Positions 1-7,443 are shown, counted from the stretch's first letter. The stretch: DNA of 7,964 bases from an uncultured Eubacteriales bacterium (GCA_934675045.1 CAKUPI010000074.1:1-7964), one strand, 5' to 3'. Program-made: numbers and translations. The notes: a model not told the origin generated them from the letters alone.

Positions 1-118
1 AGGCAAGGGATGCCCGCATGGTACGCCCAAAGGTGCATAGAAGTGCACCCTTCATCCGTTTAACAAATCGGGCTTTATCGATCTGGTTCATTGCATCATG
101 CGGCTTCAATCTATGCAA

Positions 119-151
119 GAAAAGTCCCGGCAGACATGACTGCCGGGACTG
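119..151 (-). terminator. Intrinsic terminator, - strand
   Basis: A perfect 11-bp stem AGTCCCGGCAG / CTGCCGGGACT (124-134 with 141-151) encloses a 6-nt loop. On the - strand the stem runs directly into TTTTTCTTGC. On the + strand the following sequence is not a T-run. The polarity therefore says it ends a leftward transcript. That transcript is not identified; the only candidate reading frame ends at 161, about 9 nt before the stem. Confidence 0.7.
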
Positions 152-160
152 AAACTGTTT

Positions 161-391
161 TACGACCCCCGGCTTTACCGGGACATTTCTTATGCGGGCG
201 AAGCCCCGTGTTGTCAACTGCGCCTTATGCGGCGCGGGTACGGCCCGACATTTGCATAAGCTGTCCTGCCTGCGCCGGCACAAGCTGTCTGTCCATTTCC
301 CGCGCATAACGGAGTTTCCCGGTATCCGGCCTTTTTCCTGTGGAATGTTTGCCGTTGCGACCTTTGCTTCCAACGGAAAACGGTCATTCAT
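161..391 (-). CDS. Doubtful 76-residue open frame before a terminator
   Basis: An ATG at 391 opens a frame of 76 codons ending in TAA at 163-161, nine bases before the stem of the terminator at 119-151. That placement is gene-like. Against it: the sequence before the ATG is A-rich with only a weak AGAG, there is no clear promoter, and the product (MNDRFPLEAKV at the start, then a run rich in Arg and Cys) has no recognisable domain, signal peptide or membrane segment. The same frame is open upstream to 736, straight through another terminator, which suggests the openness comes from base composition or decay rather than coding. I do not recognise the protein and list it only because of its position relative to the terminator. 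Confidence 0.12.
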
Positions 392-528
392 GCTTGAATA
401 TTCTCTTTTTTTGCGGGTTTCCGCGGACGGACCGCAGTGCTGCGCGAACAGAGGGAGTTTTCTGTTTCCGCATCGGCAGAGCCGTTGCTGAACCGCTCGC
501 TGAGTGCGCGTTTCGGCAGACAAAAGAC

Positions 529-592
529 GTGCCCCATACCGCAGTACAACGAGGCGCAACCGAAAGCGGCGTCCCCCACACCACAGTACACA
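529..592. repeat. Two imperfect direct repeats, about 22 bp, 41-bp period
   Basis: The segments 529-550 (CGTGCCCCATACCGCAGTAC...) and 570-591 (CGTCCCCCACACCACAGTAC...) match at all but four of about 20 positions, separated by a 19-nt spacer. In the + strand frame that starts GTG CCC CAT ACC, three of the differences are synonymous (GTG/GTC, CAT/CAC, CGA/AGG), giving VPHTAVQR and VPHTTVHR. That could mean an old coding repeat, but the same segment shows repeated peptides in other frames too, so coding is not established. Confidence 0.5.
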
Positions 593-604
593 GGGATGGG
601 GCTG

Positions 605-635
605 AAAAAGACGGCTCCCAAATCGGGAGCCGTCT
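605..635 (-). terminator. Strong intrinsic terminator, - strand
   Basis: A perfect 11-bp GC-rich stem AGACGGCTCCC / GGGAGCCGTCT (609-619 with 625-635) encloses a 5-nt loop. On the - strand it is followed by TTTTTCAG; on the + strand by AAAACAAC, with no T-run. It therefore ends a leftward transcript, and the nearest upstream promoter on that strand is the strong candidate at 1151-1179. Confidence 0.85.
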
Positions 636-736
636 AAAACAACTGGTTTTGCATACAGTGTACGTAAAGACAAATATCCAATTTTGAGAGGCTTAAGTGC
701 ACAACATTTTTTGCCGGATACAAACTGGCTTAAGCT

Positions 737-952
737 CTATTGGCAACCGATTTTCTTCTGCACATTTCGCCATAACCCGGCTGCCATATAGGCGGTAAGC
801 CCTTCGGAAGACACATCCGACAAATTGGCTTCTGGTTGGGATAGTACAAAATGCTTTTTGCAAAAGAGATTGCCGAAAGTCCGATAGCAGACGCAGGATT
901 CTATCAATATATCAGCCTTATAAGGCCAAACCCTTTGCCGCGCACAGCACAC
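737..952 (-). CDS. Doubtful 71-residue frame inside the orphan unit
   Basis: A GTG at 952 opens 71 codons to TAG at 739-737. There is no SD-like sequence before the GTG (CGGCGCTGC precedes it). The product is Cys-rich near its N-terminus and ends in EGLTAYMAAGLWRNVQKKIGCQ-type sequence that looks more protein-like than the rest, with possible short amphipathic helices. I recognise no family. It could be the C-terminal remnant of a decayed protein, or chance. Confidence 0.15.
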   Translation of the reverse strand: MCCARQRVWPYKADILIESCVCYRTFGNLFCKKHFVLSQPEANLSDVSSEGLTAYMAAGLWRNVQKKIGCQ

Positions 953-962
953 GCAGCGCCGG

Positions 963-1013
963 GAGTAACGGTTTAAAGTTGTTCCATTACGGTTTGTTTT
1001 AATCCATTACGGT
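963..1013. repeat. Three iteron-like repeats, 20-21 bp spacing
   Basis: On the - strand ACCGTAATGGA occurs at 1013-1003 and again, identical over 11 bp, at 993-983. A degenerate third copy, ACCGTTACTC, lies at 972-963. Start-to-start distances are 20 and 21 bp, about two helical turns, so all three would face the same side of the DNA. AT-rich spacers lie between them. This arrangement is typical of arrays bound by a sequence-specific protein (replication initiators, recombinase arm sites, repressors), but no candidate binding protein is encoded in the window. Confidence 0.55.
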
Positions 1014-1078
1014 AAACAGCTTACACGACGTTTGTGAACCAACGCTGTGAAGTGAGACTTACCGACAGAAAGCCTGCG

Positions 1079-1111
1079 TCACATTTTCTCCTTCATTGGA
1101 CTCACCCCTTT
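1079..1111 (-). other. Strong ribosome-binding site with a five-codon frame (MKEKM)
   Basis: AAAGGGGTGA (1111-1102) is nearly a full complement of the 16S 3' end and stands at ideal distance (8 nt from the GGGG) from ATG at 1096. The frame reads Met-Lys-Glu-Lys-Met and stops at TGA (1081-1079). It sits about 35 nt into the predicted transcript from the promoter at 1151-1179. It may be a true leader peptide or the intact start of a gene broken by a frameshift. Skipping one base extends it to only about 24 codons, so a single frameshift does not restore a long gene. Confidence 0.4.
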
Positions 1112-1150
1112 CTTTTTTATTTCTGCGAATGGGTTTCTGTTTGTAACTTT

Positions 1151-1179
1151 ATTATACTAACTTGATAGCAGAATGTAAA
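1151..1179 (-). promoter_or_regulatory. Sigma-70-type promoter of the orphan unit
   Basis: TTTACA (1179-1174; 5 of 6 consensus positions) and TATAAT (1156-1151; 6 of 6) are separated by exactly 17 bp on the - strand. It lies just past the tatD terminator, so it starts a new transcript from about 1144 leftward. This is among the best promoter matches in the window. Confidence 0.7.
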
Positions 1180-1217
1180 TAGGCTGAATAGACAAAGTTA
1201 GCCCTCGTTTTTTGTGC

Positions 1218-1258
1218 AAAAAGACCGGAGATTCTCAGCAATGTGAAAATCTCCGGTC
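1218..1258 (-). terminator. Intrinsic terminator of the metG-tatD unit
   Basis: A perfect 11-bp stem GACCGGAGATT / AATCTCCGGTC (1223-1233 with 1248-1258) with a 14-nt loop is followed on the - strand by TTTTT (1222-1218) and further T-rich sequence. It begins nine bases after the tatD stop codon. Confidence 0.9.
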
Positions 1259-1267
1259 CTGACAGCG

Positions 1268-2032
1268 TTATTCGATTCCGTAAAAGCGCTTGCCGTTTTG
1301 CAGGGTGATTTCGGCCAGCCGCTCGGGCGTGACGCCGCGCAGCGCAGCCGCCGTTTCGCAGGTGCGGTACAGGTACCCCGAATCGCACCGACGGCCGCGG
1401 AAGGGCTCGGGGGCCATATAGGGGCAGTCGGTCTCGAGCATGATGCACTCGTCGGGCAGATAGGCGATGACCTCGTGCGAGCGGCGCGCGTTTTTGAAGG
1501 TGATGTTCCCGGTGAAGGAAATCATATACCCCATCCGGCACAGCTCGCGCGCCGTTTCGACGCTGCCGGAAAAGCAGTGGCACACCCCGCGCACGGTGGG
1601 GAACTGGCGCAGAATCTCCAGCGTGTCGGCGCAGGCCTCGCGCTCGTGGATGACGACGGGGACGCCGAGCGCCCGGGCCAGGTCCATCTGCTGGGCAAAG
1701 ACGCGCCGCTGGACGTCGCGCTCGGAAAAATCGTAGTGGTAATCCAGCCCGATTTCGCCCAGTGCGCGCACGCGGGGACGGGCGAGCAGGCCGGAAAGCT
1801 CGTCGAGGTCCCCTGGCGCAAAGCTCTTGGCGTCGTGAGGGTGAACGCCTACGGCAGCCCAGATAAAGGGGTATTGCTCGGCCAGCGCCGCGCTCTGCCG
1901 CGAGCTTTCCATGTCCGAGCCGATGTTGGCGACCAGGGCGACGCCCTTTCCGGGGAGAGAGGCGAGCACCGCGCCGCGGTCGGCGTCGAAGCGGCTGTTT
2001 TCGTAATGGGCGTGGGTGTCAAACAGCTTCAT
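1268..2032 (-). CDS. tatD: TatD-family metal-dependent hydrolase (putative DNase)
   Basis: The 254-residue product is a TatD/YcfH-type TIM-barrel hydrolase that binds two divalent metals. The family has metal-dependent DNase (3'-5' exonuclease) activity in studied members, but the cellular substrate of this one is inferred only. Visible family residues: DTHAH at 5-9 (His7, His9), GEIGLDY at 92-98 (Glu93), VIHERE around His129, CHCFSG with His152, and ETDCP with Asp202. Length is normal for the family. ATG at 2032 is chosen because MKLFDTHAH begins as other family members do. A GTG at 2098 in the same frame would add 22 residues inside metG and is unlikely. Only one base separates the metG stop from this ATG, and no SD is obvious, so translation probably depends on coupling to metG. 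The gene ends at a terminator; the rnmV and ksgA genes that often follow this pair in Firmicutes are absent. Confidence 0.93.
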   Translation of the reverse strand: MKLFDTHAHYENSRFDADRGAVLASLPGKGVALVANIGSDMESSRQSAALAEQYPFIWAAVGVHPHDAKSFAPGDLDELSGLLARPRVRALGEIGLDYHYDFSERDVQRRVFAQQMDLARALGVPVVIHEREACADTLEILRQFPTVRGVCHCFSGSVETARELCRMGYMISFTGNITFKNARRSHEVIAYLPDECIMLETDCPYMAPEPFRGRRCDSGYLYRTCETAAALRGVTPERLAEITLQNGKRFYGIE

Positions 2033-2033
2033 A

Positions 2034-3998
2034 TCAGCAAAGCTTGGCGCCGGCGGGAATGGCGTCGGACAGCATGACGAGGTTGAGCTTTTCCTCACCC
2101 TTTTCCCGGTGCACGGCGGAAATCAGCATGCCGCAGCTTTGCAGGCCCATCATCTTGCGCGGGGGAAGGTTGACAATGGCGACCAGCGTTTTGCCGGTCA
2201 GCTCCTCGGGCCTGTACCACTTGGCGACGCCGGAGAGAATCTGGCGGTCGGTACCCGTTCCGTCGTCCAGCGTGAAGCGCAGCAGCTTGTCCGACTTTTT
2301 GACGGCCTCGCAGGCCTTGACCTTGACGGCGCGGAAATCGCTGCGGCAGAAGGTGTCAAAATCCACCGTCTCGGCACTCTGCGGCTCGACTTCGAGCGCG
2401 GGGACCGCGGGCGGGTACTTGGCGGCGTAAAAGGCCTCGATTTCCTCCAGTTTTTTGGCCATGTCGAGGCGGGCGAAGAGGATTTCGGCCTGGCCGATGG
2501 TATGGCCGGCGGGCAGACCGCCGAAGGCTTGCAGGCTGTCCCAGCCGCTGGGGGAAATGCCCAGCTGGCGGAAAATGCGCTCCGCCGTTTCGGGCAGGAA
2601 GGGGGCGAGCATGGTGGCGCCGAAGCGGATGGTCTCGAGCAGGTTGTAAAGCACCGTGTCAAGGCGCTCCTTCTGCGCGGGGTCCTTGCCGAGCACCCAC
2701 GGCAGCGTCTCGTCGATATACTTGTTGGCACGGCGCAGCAGGGTGAAAATTTCGCTCAGCGCGTCGGCCACGCGCAGCTCATCCATTTTGCTTTCGACGG
2801 CGGCCGGGGTTTTGAGGCAGAGCCCGATGAGTTCGTCGTCGACCGGCTCGGCCTTGCGGTGGTCGGACAGCAGGCCGCCGGAGTACTTGTGGCACATGGT
2901 GACGGTGCGGTTGACCAGATTTCCGAGAATGTTGGCCAGGTCGGAATTGATGCGCTCGATCAAAAGCTCGTTGGTCAGCGTGCCGTCGCTGGCAAAGGGC
3001 ATTTCGTGCAGCAGGTAGTAGCGCACGGCGTCGACCGAGAAAAGCTCGGCCAGGTCGTCGGCGTAGATGACGTTGCCCTTGGATTTGCTCATTTTGCCGT
3101 CGCCGACCAGCAGCCACGGGTGGCCAAAAACCTGCTTGGGCAGCGGCTCGCCCAGCGCCATCAGCATGATGGGCCAGTACAGGGTGTGAAAGCGCAGAAT
3201 GTCCTTGCCGATGAGGTGCACGTCGGCCGGCCAGTACTTTTTGTACTGCTCGCCATGGTCGCCGCTGACCTCGTAGCCGGGGAAGGTGATATAGTTGGAC
3301 AGCGCGTCGATCCAGACATAGACGACGTGGCCCGGGTCGAAGTCGACGGGGATGCCCCAGGTGAAGCTGGTGCGCGAAACGCACAGGTCCTGAAGGCCGG
3401 GCTTTAAGAAGTTGTTGATCATCTCGTTTTTGCGCGCCTCGGGCTGGATGAAGCGGGGGTGGCTTTCGATGTACTCGATCAGCCGGCCGGCGTATTTGGA
3501 AAGCCTGAAGAAGTAGGCTTCCTCCTTGGCGAGCTTGACCTCGCGGCCGCAGTCAGGGCATTTGCCGTCGACCAGCTGGCTTTCGGTCCAGAAGCTTTCG
3601 CAGGGGGTGCAGTACCAGCCCTCGTAGTGGCCTTTGTAAATGTCGCCCTGTTCGTAGAGCTTTTTGAAGATTTCCTGCACCTTGCGCTCATGGTCCTTGT
3701 CGGTCGTGCGGATAAAGCGGTCGTAGGAGGTGTTCATAATGTCCCAGATGCGCTTGATTTCAGCGGCCACATCATCGACAAACTGCTGCGGGGTCATGCC
3801 GAGAGCCTCGGCCTTTTCCTGAATCTTCTGGCCGTGCTCGTCGGTGCCGGTCTGGAAATAGACGTCGTAGCCGACGGCGCGCTTGAAGCGGCAGATGGCG
3901 TCGGCCAGAACAATTTCATAGGTGTTGCCGATATGGGGCTTGCCCGACGTGTAGGCGATGGCGGTGCTGAGATAATAGGGGCCTTTGGTTGCGTTCAT
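2034..3998 (-). CDS. metG: Methionyl-tRNA synthetase
   Basis: The 654-residue enzyme charges tRNA-Met with methionine using ATP in the cytoplasm. It is a class I synthetase. The ATP-binding HIGN motif is at 22-25 (within GKPHIGNTYE) and KMSKS at 302-306 (within GDGKMSKSKGN). A zinc knuckle has two CxxC pairs, Cys130/Cys133 and Cys147/Cys150. An anticodon-binding helical domain follows (about 350-520), and a C-terminal EMAPII-like tRNA-binding domain starts near 548 (FDTFCRSDFRAVKVKACEAV). Such C-terminal domains usually mediate dimerisation. Length and order match the Bacillus-type enzyme. The start at 3998 is supported by GAGGTGA (4012-4006) seven bases upstream. A promoter candidate lies at 4037-4065. 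The 55 bp to the upstream gene leave no room for a T-box leader, so T-box control from the immediate leader is unlikely. tatD follows after one base. Confidence 0.98.
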   Translation of the reverse strand: MNATKGPYYLSTAIAYTSGKPHIGNTYEIVLADAICRFKRAVGYDVYFQTGTDEHGQKIQEKAEALGMTPQQFVDDVAAEIKRIWDIMNTSYDRFIRTTDKDHERKVQEIFKKLYEQGDIYKGHYEGWYCTPCESFWTESQLVDGKCPDCGREVKLAKEEAYFFRLSKYAGRLIEYIESHPRFIQPEARKNEMINNFLKPGLQDLCVSRTSFTWGIPVDFDPGHVVYVWIDALSNYITFPGYEVSGDHGEQYKKYWPADVHLIGKDILRFHTLYWPIMLMALGEPLPKQVFGHPWLLVGDGKMSKSKGNVIYADDLAELFSVDAVRYYLLHEMPFASDGTLTNELLIERINSDLANILGNLVNRTVTMCHKYSGGLLSDHRKAEPVDDELIGLCLKTPAAVESKMDELRVADALSEIFTLLRRANKYIDETLPWVLGKDPAQKERLDTVLYNLLETIRFGATMLAPFLPETAERIFRQLGISPSGWDSLQAFGGLPAGHTIGQAEILFARLDMAKKLEEIEAFYAAKYPPAVPALEVEPQSAETVDFDTFCRSDFRAVKVKACEAVKKSDKLLRFTLDDGTGTDRQILSGVAKWYRPEELTGKTLVAIVNLPPRKMMGLQSCGMLISAVHREKGEEKLNLVMLSDAIPAGAKLC

Positions 3999-4005
3999 AT
4001 GGTTG

Positions 4006-4012
4006 TCACCTC
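4006..4012 (-). promoter_or_regulatory. Ribosome-binding site of metG
   Basis: GAGGTGA sits seven bases before the ATG at 3998. It fixes the metG start. Confidence 0.8.
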
Positions 4013-4036
4013 GTAGTATTGAAAACAGTAATCTTT

Positions 4037-4065
4037 AGTATAGCACGTCCGGCGCTACATTGCAA
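4037..4065 (-). promoter_or_regulatory. Candidate internal promoter for metG-tatD
   Basis: TTGCAA (4065-4060; 4 of 6) and TATACT (4042-4037; 5 of 6) are separated by 17 bp on the - strand. The -35 hexamer overlaps the last codons of the DUF975-like gene, and the -10 lies in the 56-bp gap before metG. It would start transcription near 4030, about 30 bases before the start codon, and uncouple the housekeeping pair from the envelope genes. Confidence 0.5.
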
Positions 4066-4891
4066 AGGGCTCGTCCTCCTCTGCGGTGTCCAGCGCAAAA
4101 ACGGCGCGGTAATAGCAGATGGAGCCGATATACATGCGCGGCATGATCCACAGCGAGGCGAGCGAGGCGAGAAGCGAGAACAGCAGATAGAGCTGGGCAG
4201 CGTCCAGCGGCAGGAAGGACAGCAGCAGGAAGGCGGGCAGCAAAACGGCGAGAAGCTGCACCGCATAGACCAGATAAAAGCGGAAGAACTTCCACTTATA
4301 GGGCTTCATGCCCTGCCGCGCGGCGGTAAAGCACTGCGTGACGGGCCGGGCCGGCTCTTCCGCCAGCATGAAGGAGCCGGGCATGTACAGCAGAATCTGC
4401 GCCGAGGCGAGCAGTGCCGCGCCGAGCAGGATAAGGAAGAGCAGGACAATCGCGCCGTCGCTGGCGTAGGCGCCGAAGATCAGGCCGCAGAGAATACCGG
4501 CCGGCAGCAGGAAGATCAGAAGCTGAACAAAGGCCAGCAGACCGAACCACAGCGAGCCGAGAAGGGAGGTCTTGAGCTTGCCGCCCTCGGCAAACCACAG
4601 GAAAATATCGCGGATCGAGCCGCGCTGCCCGCGGACCATGCGGGTGAAAAGCTCGTACATGCCGTATTGCAGCGGAGCGGAAACCAGCAGCGTGACGACG
4701 TTGGACAGCAGCGTGACCATGGGCGGCTCGTCCGGAGCGCCGGTGACGCCGATCAGGGTCAGGCAGGCCTGCAAAAGCAGGCCGATGCCGGTGATGAGCA
4801 GAACGGTCAGCGTGGCCTGCGCGCGGTTGCGGCGCAGAACGCGCGCGGCAAAGCGCCGGATTTCGGCGCCGTTGGCGGGGTTGAGCATCAT
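4055..4891 (-). CDS. DUF975-like integral membrane protein
   Basis: The 278-residue product is strongly hydrophobic with about six membrane segments (roughly 26-48, 59-77, 108-138, 146-170, 203-228, 233-252). The amphipathic N-terminus (RRFAARVLRRN) and the conserved-looking loop ARQGMKPYKWKFFRFYLVY at about 191-209 recall DUF975 membrane proteins of Firmicutes, whose loop typically reads MKGYKW. Function of that family is unknown. The acidic C-terminus (EEDEP) is probably cytoplasmic. The first of two adjacent ATG codons (4891) is preferred because AAAGGA (4906-4901) lies nine bases before it. The gene begins 39 bp after the VanW gene with no terminator between, so co-transcription is likely. 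DUF975 assignment is by eye; a generic multi-pass protein is the alternative. Confidence 0.8.
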   Translation of the reverse strand: MMLNPANGAEIRRFAARVLRRNRAQATLTVLLITGIGLLLQACLTLIGVTGAPDEPPMVTLLSNVVTLLVSAPLQYGMYELFTRMVRGQRGSIRDIFLWFAEGGKLKTSLLGSLWFGLLAFVQLLIFLLPAGILCGLIFGAYASDGAIVLLFLILLGAALLASAQILLYMPGSFMLAEEPARPVTQCFTAARQGMKPYKWKFFRFYLVYAVQLLAVLLPAFLLLSFLPLDAAQLYLLFSLLASLASLWIMPRMYIGSICYYRAVFALDTAEEDEPFAM

Positions 4892-4930
4892 GTTTACACG
4901 TCCTTTCGCGGCGAGCGTTCAGAAAAAAGG

Positions 4931-6685
4931 TCAGGCGGCGGGAGCCGTGCCGCTCTCGTTCGGTTCGGTGGGCCTGGCGTCCGGCTCGGCCGTCGTGCCC
5001 GGCTCGGCCGCAGCGCCGGGGTCGGCCGCCGTGCCGGGTTCGGTCGCCGTACCCGGTTCGGTCACCGTGCCGGGGTCGGGGTTGACGGCGGGAAGGGCGG
5101 GGCCGTCCTCGATGACCTTGTCATATTTTTTGTAGACGCTCTTGTTTTCAAAGGTGCGGGAGGTCTCGACGCCGTCGACGTACACCACCCGGTACGATTC
5201 GGTCACATAGCCGGTGTAGCCGTTGGATTTCACCTTGCTGGTGCCGGGCTTGAGATTGGGGTTTTCGATGTGCTGCACCTCAAAGGGGGTCTTGGAAAGC
5301 ACCCTGGTCTCGATTTTCACGGTTTTGTTCTGCGTTTTGGTGCCGACCAGCTTGACGGTCAGCGACGAACGGCCGTAGCTGACGTCGATGCGGATGGGGT
5401 AATCGGTGTTGTTTTTAAAGCGGAAATCGACGGCGCCCCAGGCGACGGTGGCGTCCTCGCCTAAAGGGACGTAGGTGACAAGGCGGCTGTGCGCCTTGCG
5501 CTCGACGACCTCGAGATCGGCGCGCAGCATGGCGTAGTAGATGGTGGAGGAAACCTGGCAGATGCCCCCGCCGACGCCGTCCTCGGCCGACGCGCCCACA
5601 TAGACGATGGCGTCCCTAAAGCCGCGGGCGTAGGTGCGGGGGCCGACCGTGTCGTTGTACGAGAACACGTCGCCGGGATTCAAAACGGTGCCGTTGATAA
5701 AGTCGCAGGCCAGCTTGACGTTGGTGGTGCGGCCGACAAGGTTGGCGTTGAAAGAGGTGGTGCCCTCGCCCAACAGGTCGCGGAAGAGCGCATTTTGGAA
5801 CTCCTCCGTCGTCATGCTCGGCTCGGTGAAGATGAGGGGCAGCTCGACAAAGCGCTCGTCGCTTTGCTCCAGCACCTTCTGCGCGCCCGCGAGATCGAGG
5901 GAAACGCCGCGCTGCGCGGGGATGACGGTCCTGCCGCTCGGGTCGTTTTCCAGATCGAGGCGGGGGTTCTGCACGGGCTGCTCGATGGCGTCGCGGATGA
6001 GCAGCAGGTCGAGCTGGTCGGGGTCCTCGACCTGAGGCTCGTAGGTGGCGGGGGAAAGATCGCCGCTCAGAATACGGCCGCGCACAAAGGCGAGAAAGTC
6101 GCCGGTGTCGATGGAGACGCCGGTCTGGCCGCGGTCAAGGGTCAAAACGTCGTTTTTCAGCGTGTAGGCAGGTTCGGCCATTTCAGACGAGAGCTCGGCG
6201 GCCAGACGCTGGATTTCGGCGTTCAGCAGGTTTTGATCGACGGCGATGGCAAGGTCGATTTGGGCGCCGCCGGTCAGGGCGTGCCACACGGCGCGGAAGC
6301 GGCGCATAAAGCCGCCGCTGCGGCCGTAGAGATAGGCGGCCTCCGACGTCTGGCGGGCGTCATAGCGGGTGCCCACGCCGGACAGATCGAGCGTGCGGGT
6401 GTATTCCCCCACCGTGATGTCAAGGCTTTGGCCCGGCGTCATGGTGGCAAAGGCCGCGTCGAGCGCGGACAGCGCCTCAGATCGCGACAGGCCGGACAGG
6501 TCGATGCCGCCGGCCGAAACGCCGTGATATATATTGCCGTACAGATACATCCACCCGAGAAGGCCGCCGGCGGCAAGGAGCACAGCGGCCAGCAGGCAGA
6601 CGAGAATCACAATAAGGGGCTTTTTGCGTGTGTGGGCAACGCGCCGGCCGCCCTGCGGCGCGCCGGGGAGTTTCATTTCATCCAA
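4931..6685 (-). CDS. VanW-domain cell-surface protein with G5 domain and repeat tail
   Basis: The 584-residue protein is membrane-anchored by one segment (about 23-47, after RKK) with the rest outside. Residues about 55-290 look like two units of the PG_binding_4 type (first unit: GGIDLSGLSRSEALSALDAAF). A VanW domain follows at about 308-450 with the characteristic GGGICQVSSTIYYAML (372-387). Residues about 461-526 match a G5-like domain (PFEVQHIENPNLKPGTSKV). The last 50 residues are a low-complexity Pro/Thr/Glu/Ala tail of hexapeptide repeats. VanW is named after the vancomycin-resistance cluster, but its activity is unknown and the domain alone does not indicate resistance; no vanHAX-type genes are here. 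A role in wall binding or remodelling is inferred. The start is TTG at 6685: GGAGGT (6699-6694) is eight bases before it, whereas the in-frame ATG at 6676 would be 17 bases away. Probably co-transcribed with the DUF975-like gene. Confidence 0.92.
   Translation of the reverse strand: MDEMKLPGAPQGGRRVAHTRKKPLIVILVCLLAAVLLAAGGLLGWMYLYGNIYHGVSAGGIDLSGLSRSEALSALDAAFATMTPGQSLDITVGEYTRTLDLSGVGTRYDARQTSEAAYLYGRSGGFMRRFRAVWHALTGGAQIDLAIAVDQNLLNAEIQRLAAELSSEMAEPAYTLKNDVLTLDRGQTGVSIDTGDFLAFVRGRILSGDLSPATYEPQVEDPDQLDLLLIRDAIEQPVQNPRLDLENDPSGRTVIPAQRGVSLDLAGAQKVLEQSDERFVELPLIFTEPSMTTEEFQNALFRDLLGEGTTSFNANLVGRTTNVKLACDFINGTVLNPGDVFSYNDTVGPRTYARGFRDAIVYVGASAEDGVGGGICQVSSTIYYAMLRADLEVVERKAHSRLVTYVPLGEDATVAWGAVDFRFKNNTDYPIRIDVSYGRSSLTVKLVGTKTQNKTVKIETRVLSKTPFEVQHIENPNLKPGTSKVKSNGYTGYVTESYRVVYVDGVETSRTFENKSVYKKYDKVIEDGPALPAVNPDPGTVTEPGTATEPGTAADPGAAAEPGTTAEPDARPTEPNESGTAPAA
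4970..5077 (-). repeat. Degenerate 18-bp tandem repeat coding a hexapeptide tail
   Basis: Residues 537-572 of the VanW protein consist of six copies of a hexapeptide approximating (E/D)PGTAT: DPGTVT, EPGTAT, EPGTAA, DPGAAA, EPGTTA, EPDARP. The DNA repeats every 18 bp in phase with the frame. The tail is Pro-rich and probably extended, fitting a wall-spanning spacer. In-frame slippage would change tail length without breaking the gene. Confidence 0.85.
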
Positions 6686-6693
6686 AACAGGTT

Positions 6694-6699
6694 ACCTCC
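6694..6699 (-). promoter_or_regulatory. Ribosome-binding site that fixes a TTG start
   Basis: GGAGGT precedes TTG at 6685 by eight bases. The next in-frame ATG (6676) is too distant, and a nearer ATG at 6681 is out of frame. The site therefore decides the start of the VanW gene. Confidence 0.75.
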
Positions 6700-6744
6700 G
6701 TGCATAAAATGCGAAAAATGGTACATTGCGGCACAATTACCCTT

Positions 6745-6773
6745 ATTATATCGCGGGGAGAAGGCAATAGCAA
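6745..6773 (-). promoter_or_regulatory. Promoter of the VanW gene
   Basis: TTGCTA (6773-6768; 4 of 6) and a perfect TATAAT (6750-6745) are 17 bp apart on the - strand. Transcription would begin near 6738, giving a leader of about 50 nt. An inverted repeat TTACCCTT / AAGGGTAA (6737-6744 and 6780-6787) brackets the promoter, and CAATTAC is directly repeated at 6734-6740 and 6771-6777. These could be operator half-sites. Confidence 0.65.
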
Positions 6774-6900
6774 TTACGAAAGGGTAACATATCCGGCAAA
6801 GGGCGCAGGGCGGCGGCCGCCGCGCGGCCCTCGCCGCGGGAGCGCCGCAAAGGGGCGGGAAAACCCGGCCGGGCCTGCAAAGCGGCAGCGGGAGGACGCC

Positions 6901-6936
6901 GGAAAATAAGAAACAGCCGCCTCGCATGAGACGGCT
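6901..6936 (-). terminator. Intrinsic terminator of the 155-residue protein gene
   Basis: A 9-bp stem (6915-6923 with 6928-6936; one G-U pair) with a 4-nt loop is followed on the - strand by the T-rich GTTTCTTATTTTCC. It lies 17 bases after the stop codon at 6954. The T-run is interrupted, so efficiency may be moderate. Confidence 0.75.
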
Positions 6937-6953
6937 GAAAACAAACGTGCAGG

Positions 6954-7421
6954 TTACGGCTGCCCGGCAGTGGAATCCTCGGCGGGCGCGGCTTTCTCGG
7001 CGGGCGCTTCTTCGTCATCGGCGGTGTGGAAGGTCTTTCCGGCCGCTTCATCCTCGACGGCCTTGCGCTGGCAGTCGTTGAAGAGCGCGTAAAACTCCTT
7101 GCGGCTCATCTCCTCGACGTGGTAGTCGGTACGGATGTTCTCCGGGTTGACAAACAGGTTCCAGCGCTGAATGAGCATGCCGTTGAGCTCGGCCGTACGC
7201 TTGGAGGAGGCGCTGCGGAAAACCAGCATGTCCTCGCCTTCCTTGAGCACACAGGGGAAGCAGTGCAGCTTGCCGAACTGGCTGGCCTCAAGCCACAAAA
7301 GGGTGATGTCCTCGTTGCAGTGCTGGGCACGGTAGTGCTTCTGTTCGGCCGACTGACCCAGGAAAAAAGTCTTCAGGCTTTTTTTTCTCTGATTGACCAA
7401 AGGAACGGTAAAAAATTTCAT
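6954..7421 (-). CDS. Conserved-looking protein of unknown function, 155 residues
   Basis: I do not recognise this protein. It has no signal peptide or membrane segment. A folded-looking part spans about residues 1-122 (MKFFTVPLVNQRKKSLKTFF at the start, later TLLWLEASQFGKLHCFPCVL and LIQRWNLFVNPENIRTDYHV). It holds four Cys (35, 54, 57, 117), of which Cys54/Cys57 form CFPC; a redox or metal role is possible but unsupported. A 30-residue acidic, Ala/Pro-rich tail follows and is probably disordered. ATG at 7421 is chosen because AAAGGAA (7437-7431) lies nine bases before it. An upstream in-frame ATG at 7466 lacks an SD and would lie on a leader hairpin. It has its own promoter and terminator and so seems monocistronic, divergent from the permease gene. 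Confidence 0.8.
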   Translation of the reverse strand: MKFFTVPLVNQRKKSLKTFFLGQSAEQKHYRAQHCNEDITLLWLEASQFGKLHCFPCVLKEGEDMLVFRSASSKRTAELNGMLIQRWNLFVNPENIRTDYHVEEMSRKEFYALFNDCQRKAVEDEAAGKTFHTADDEEAPAEKAAPAEDSTAGQP

Positions 7422-7443
7422 CTTTGCAACTTCCTTTCGGGCG

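Larger units (their letters stand above)
1..608. other. Left-end region without a recognisable gene; small repeats and hairpins
   Basis: No open frame here resembles a protein I know. Several frames are open for 70-190 codons, but their translations are rich in Arg, Cys and Pro, lack good ribosome-binding sites and run through intrinsic-terminator hairpins. What can be seen: a short hairpin GGTGCA/TGCACC (32-49), a strong hairpin at 124-151 (listed separately), a 7-bp inverted repeat CTTATGC/GCATAAG (224-230 and 254-260), a direct repeat CTTATGCGG (189-197 and 224-232), a direct repeat AAGCTGTC (258-265 and 282-289), and a pair of imperfect ~22-bp repeats (529-550 and 570-592). This could be a decayed mobile or coding segment, or untranslated structured RNA. 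The sequence alone does not decide. Confidence 0.5.
609..1144 (-). ncRNA. Orphan ~535-nt transcription unit; untyped RNA or decayed gene
   Basis: A near-consensus promoter (1151-1179) and a strong terminator (605-635) with the same polarity bracket this stretch, and no convincing protein lies between them. A near-perfect ribosome-binding site (1102-1111) precedes an ATG at 1096, but that frame stops after five codons. Stops then occur in all three forward frames between about 960 and 1080. The only longer frame (952-737, GTG start, 71 residues, no SD) has no recognisable motif. Internal features include three iteron-like repeats (963-1013), the palindrome GCCTTATAAGGC (915-926) and the small hairpin CTTTT-TGC-AAAAG (854-866). 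I checked by eye for hallmarks of tmRNA, RNase P RNA and 6S RNA and saw none. Two readings remain: a protein gene whose body has decayed behind an intact start, or a noncoding/dual-function RNA of a family I cannot name. Confidence 0.35.
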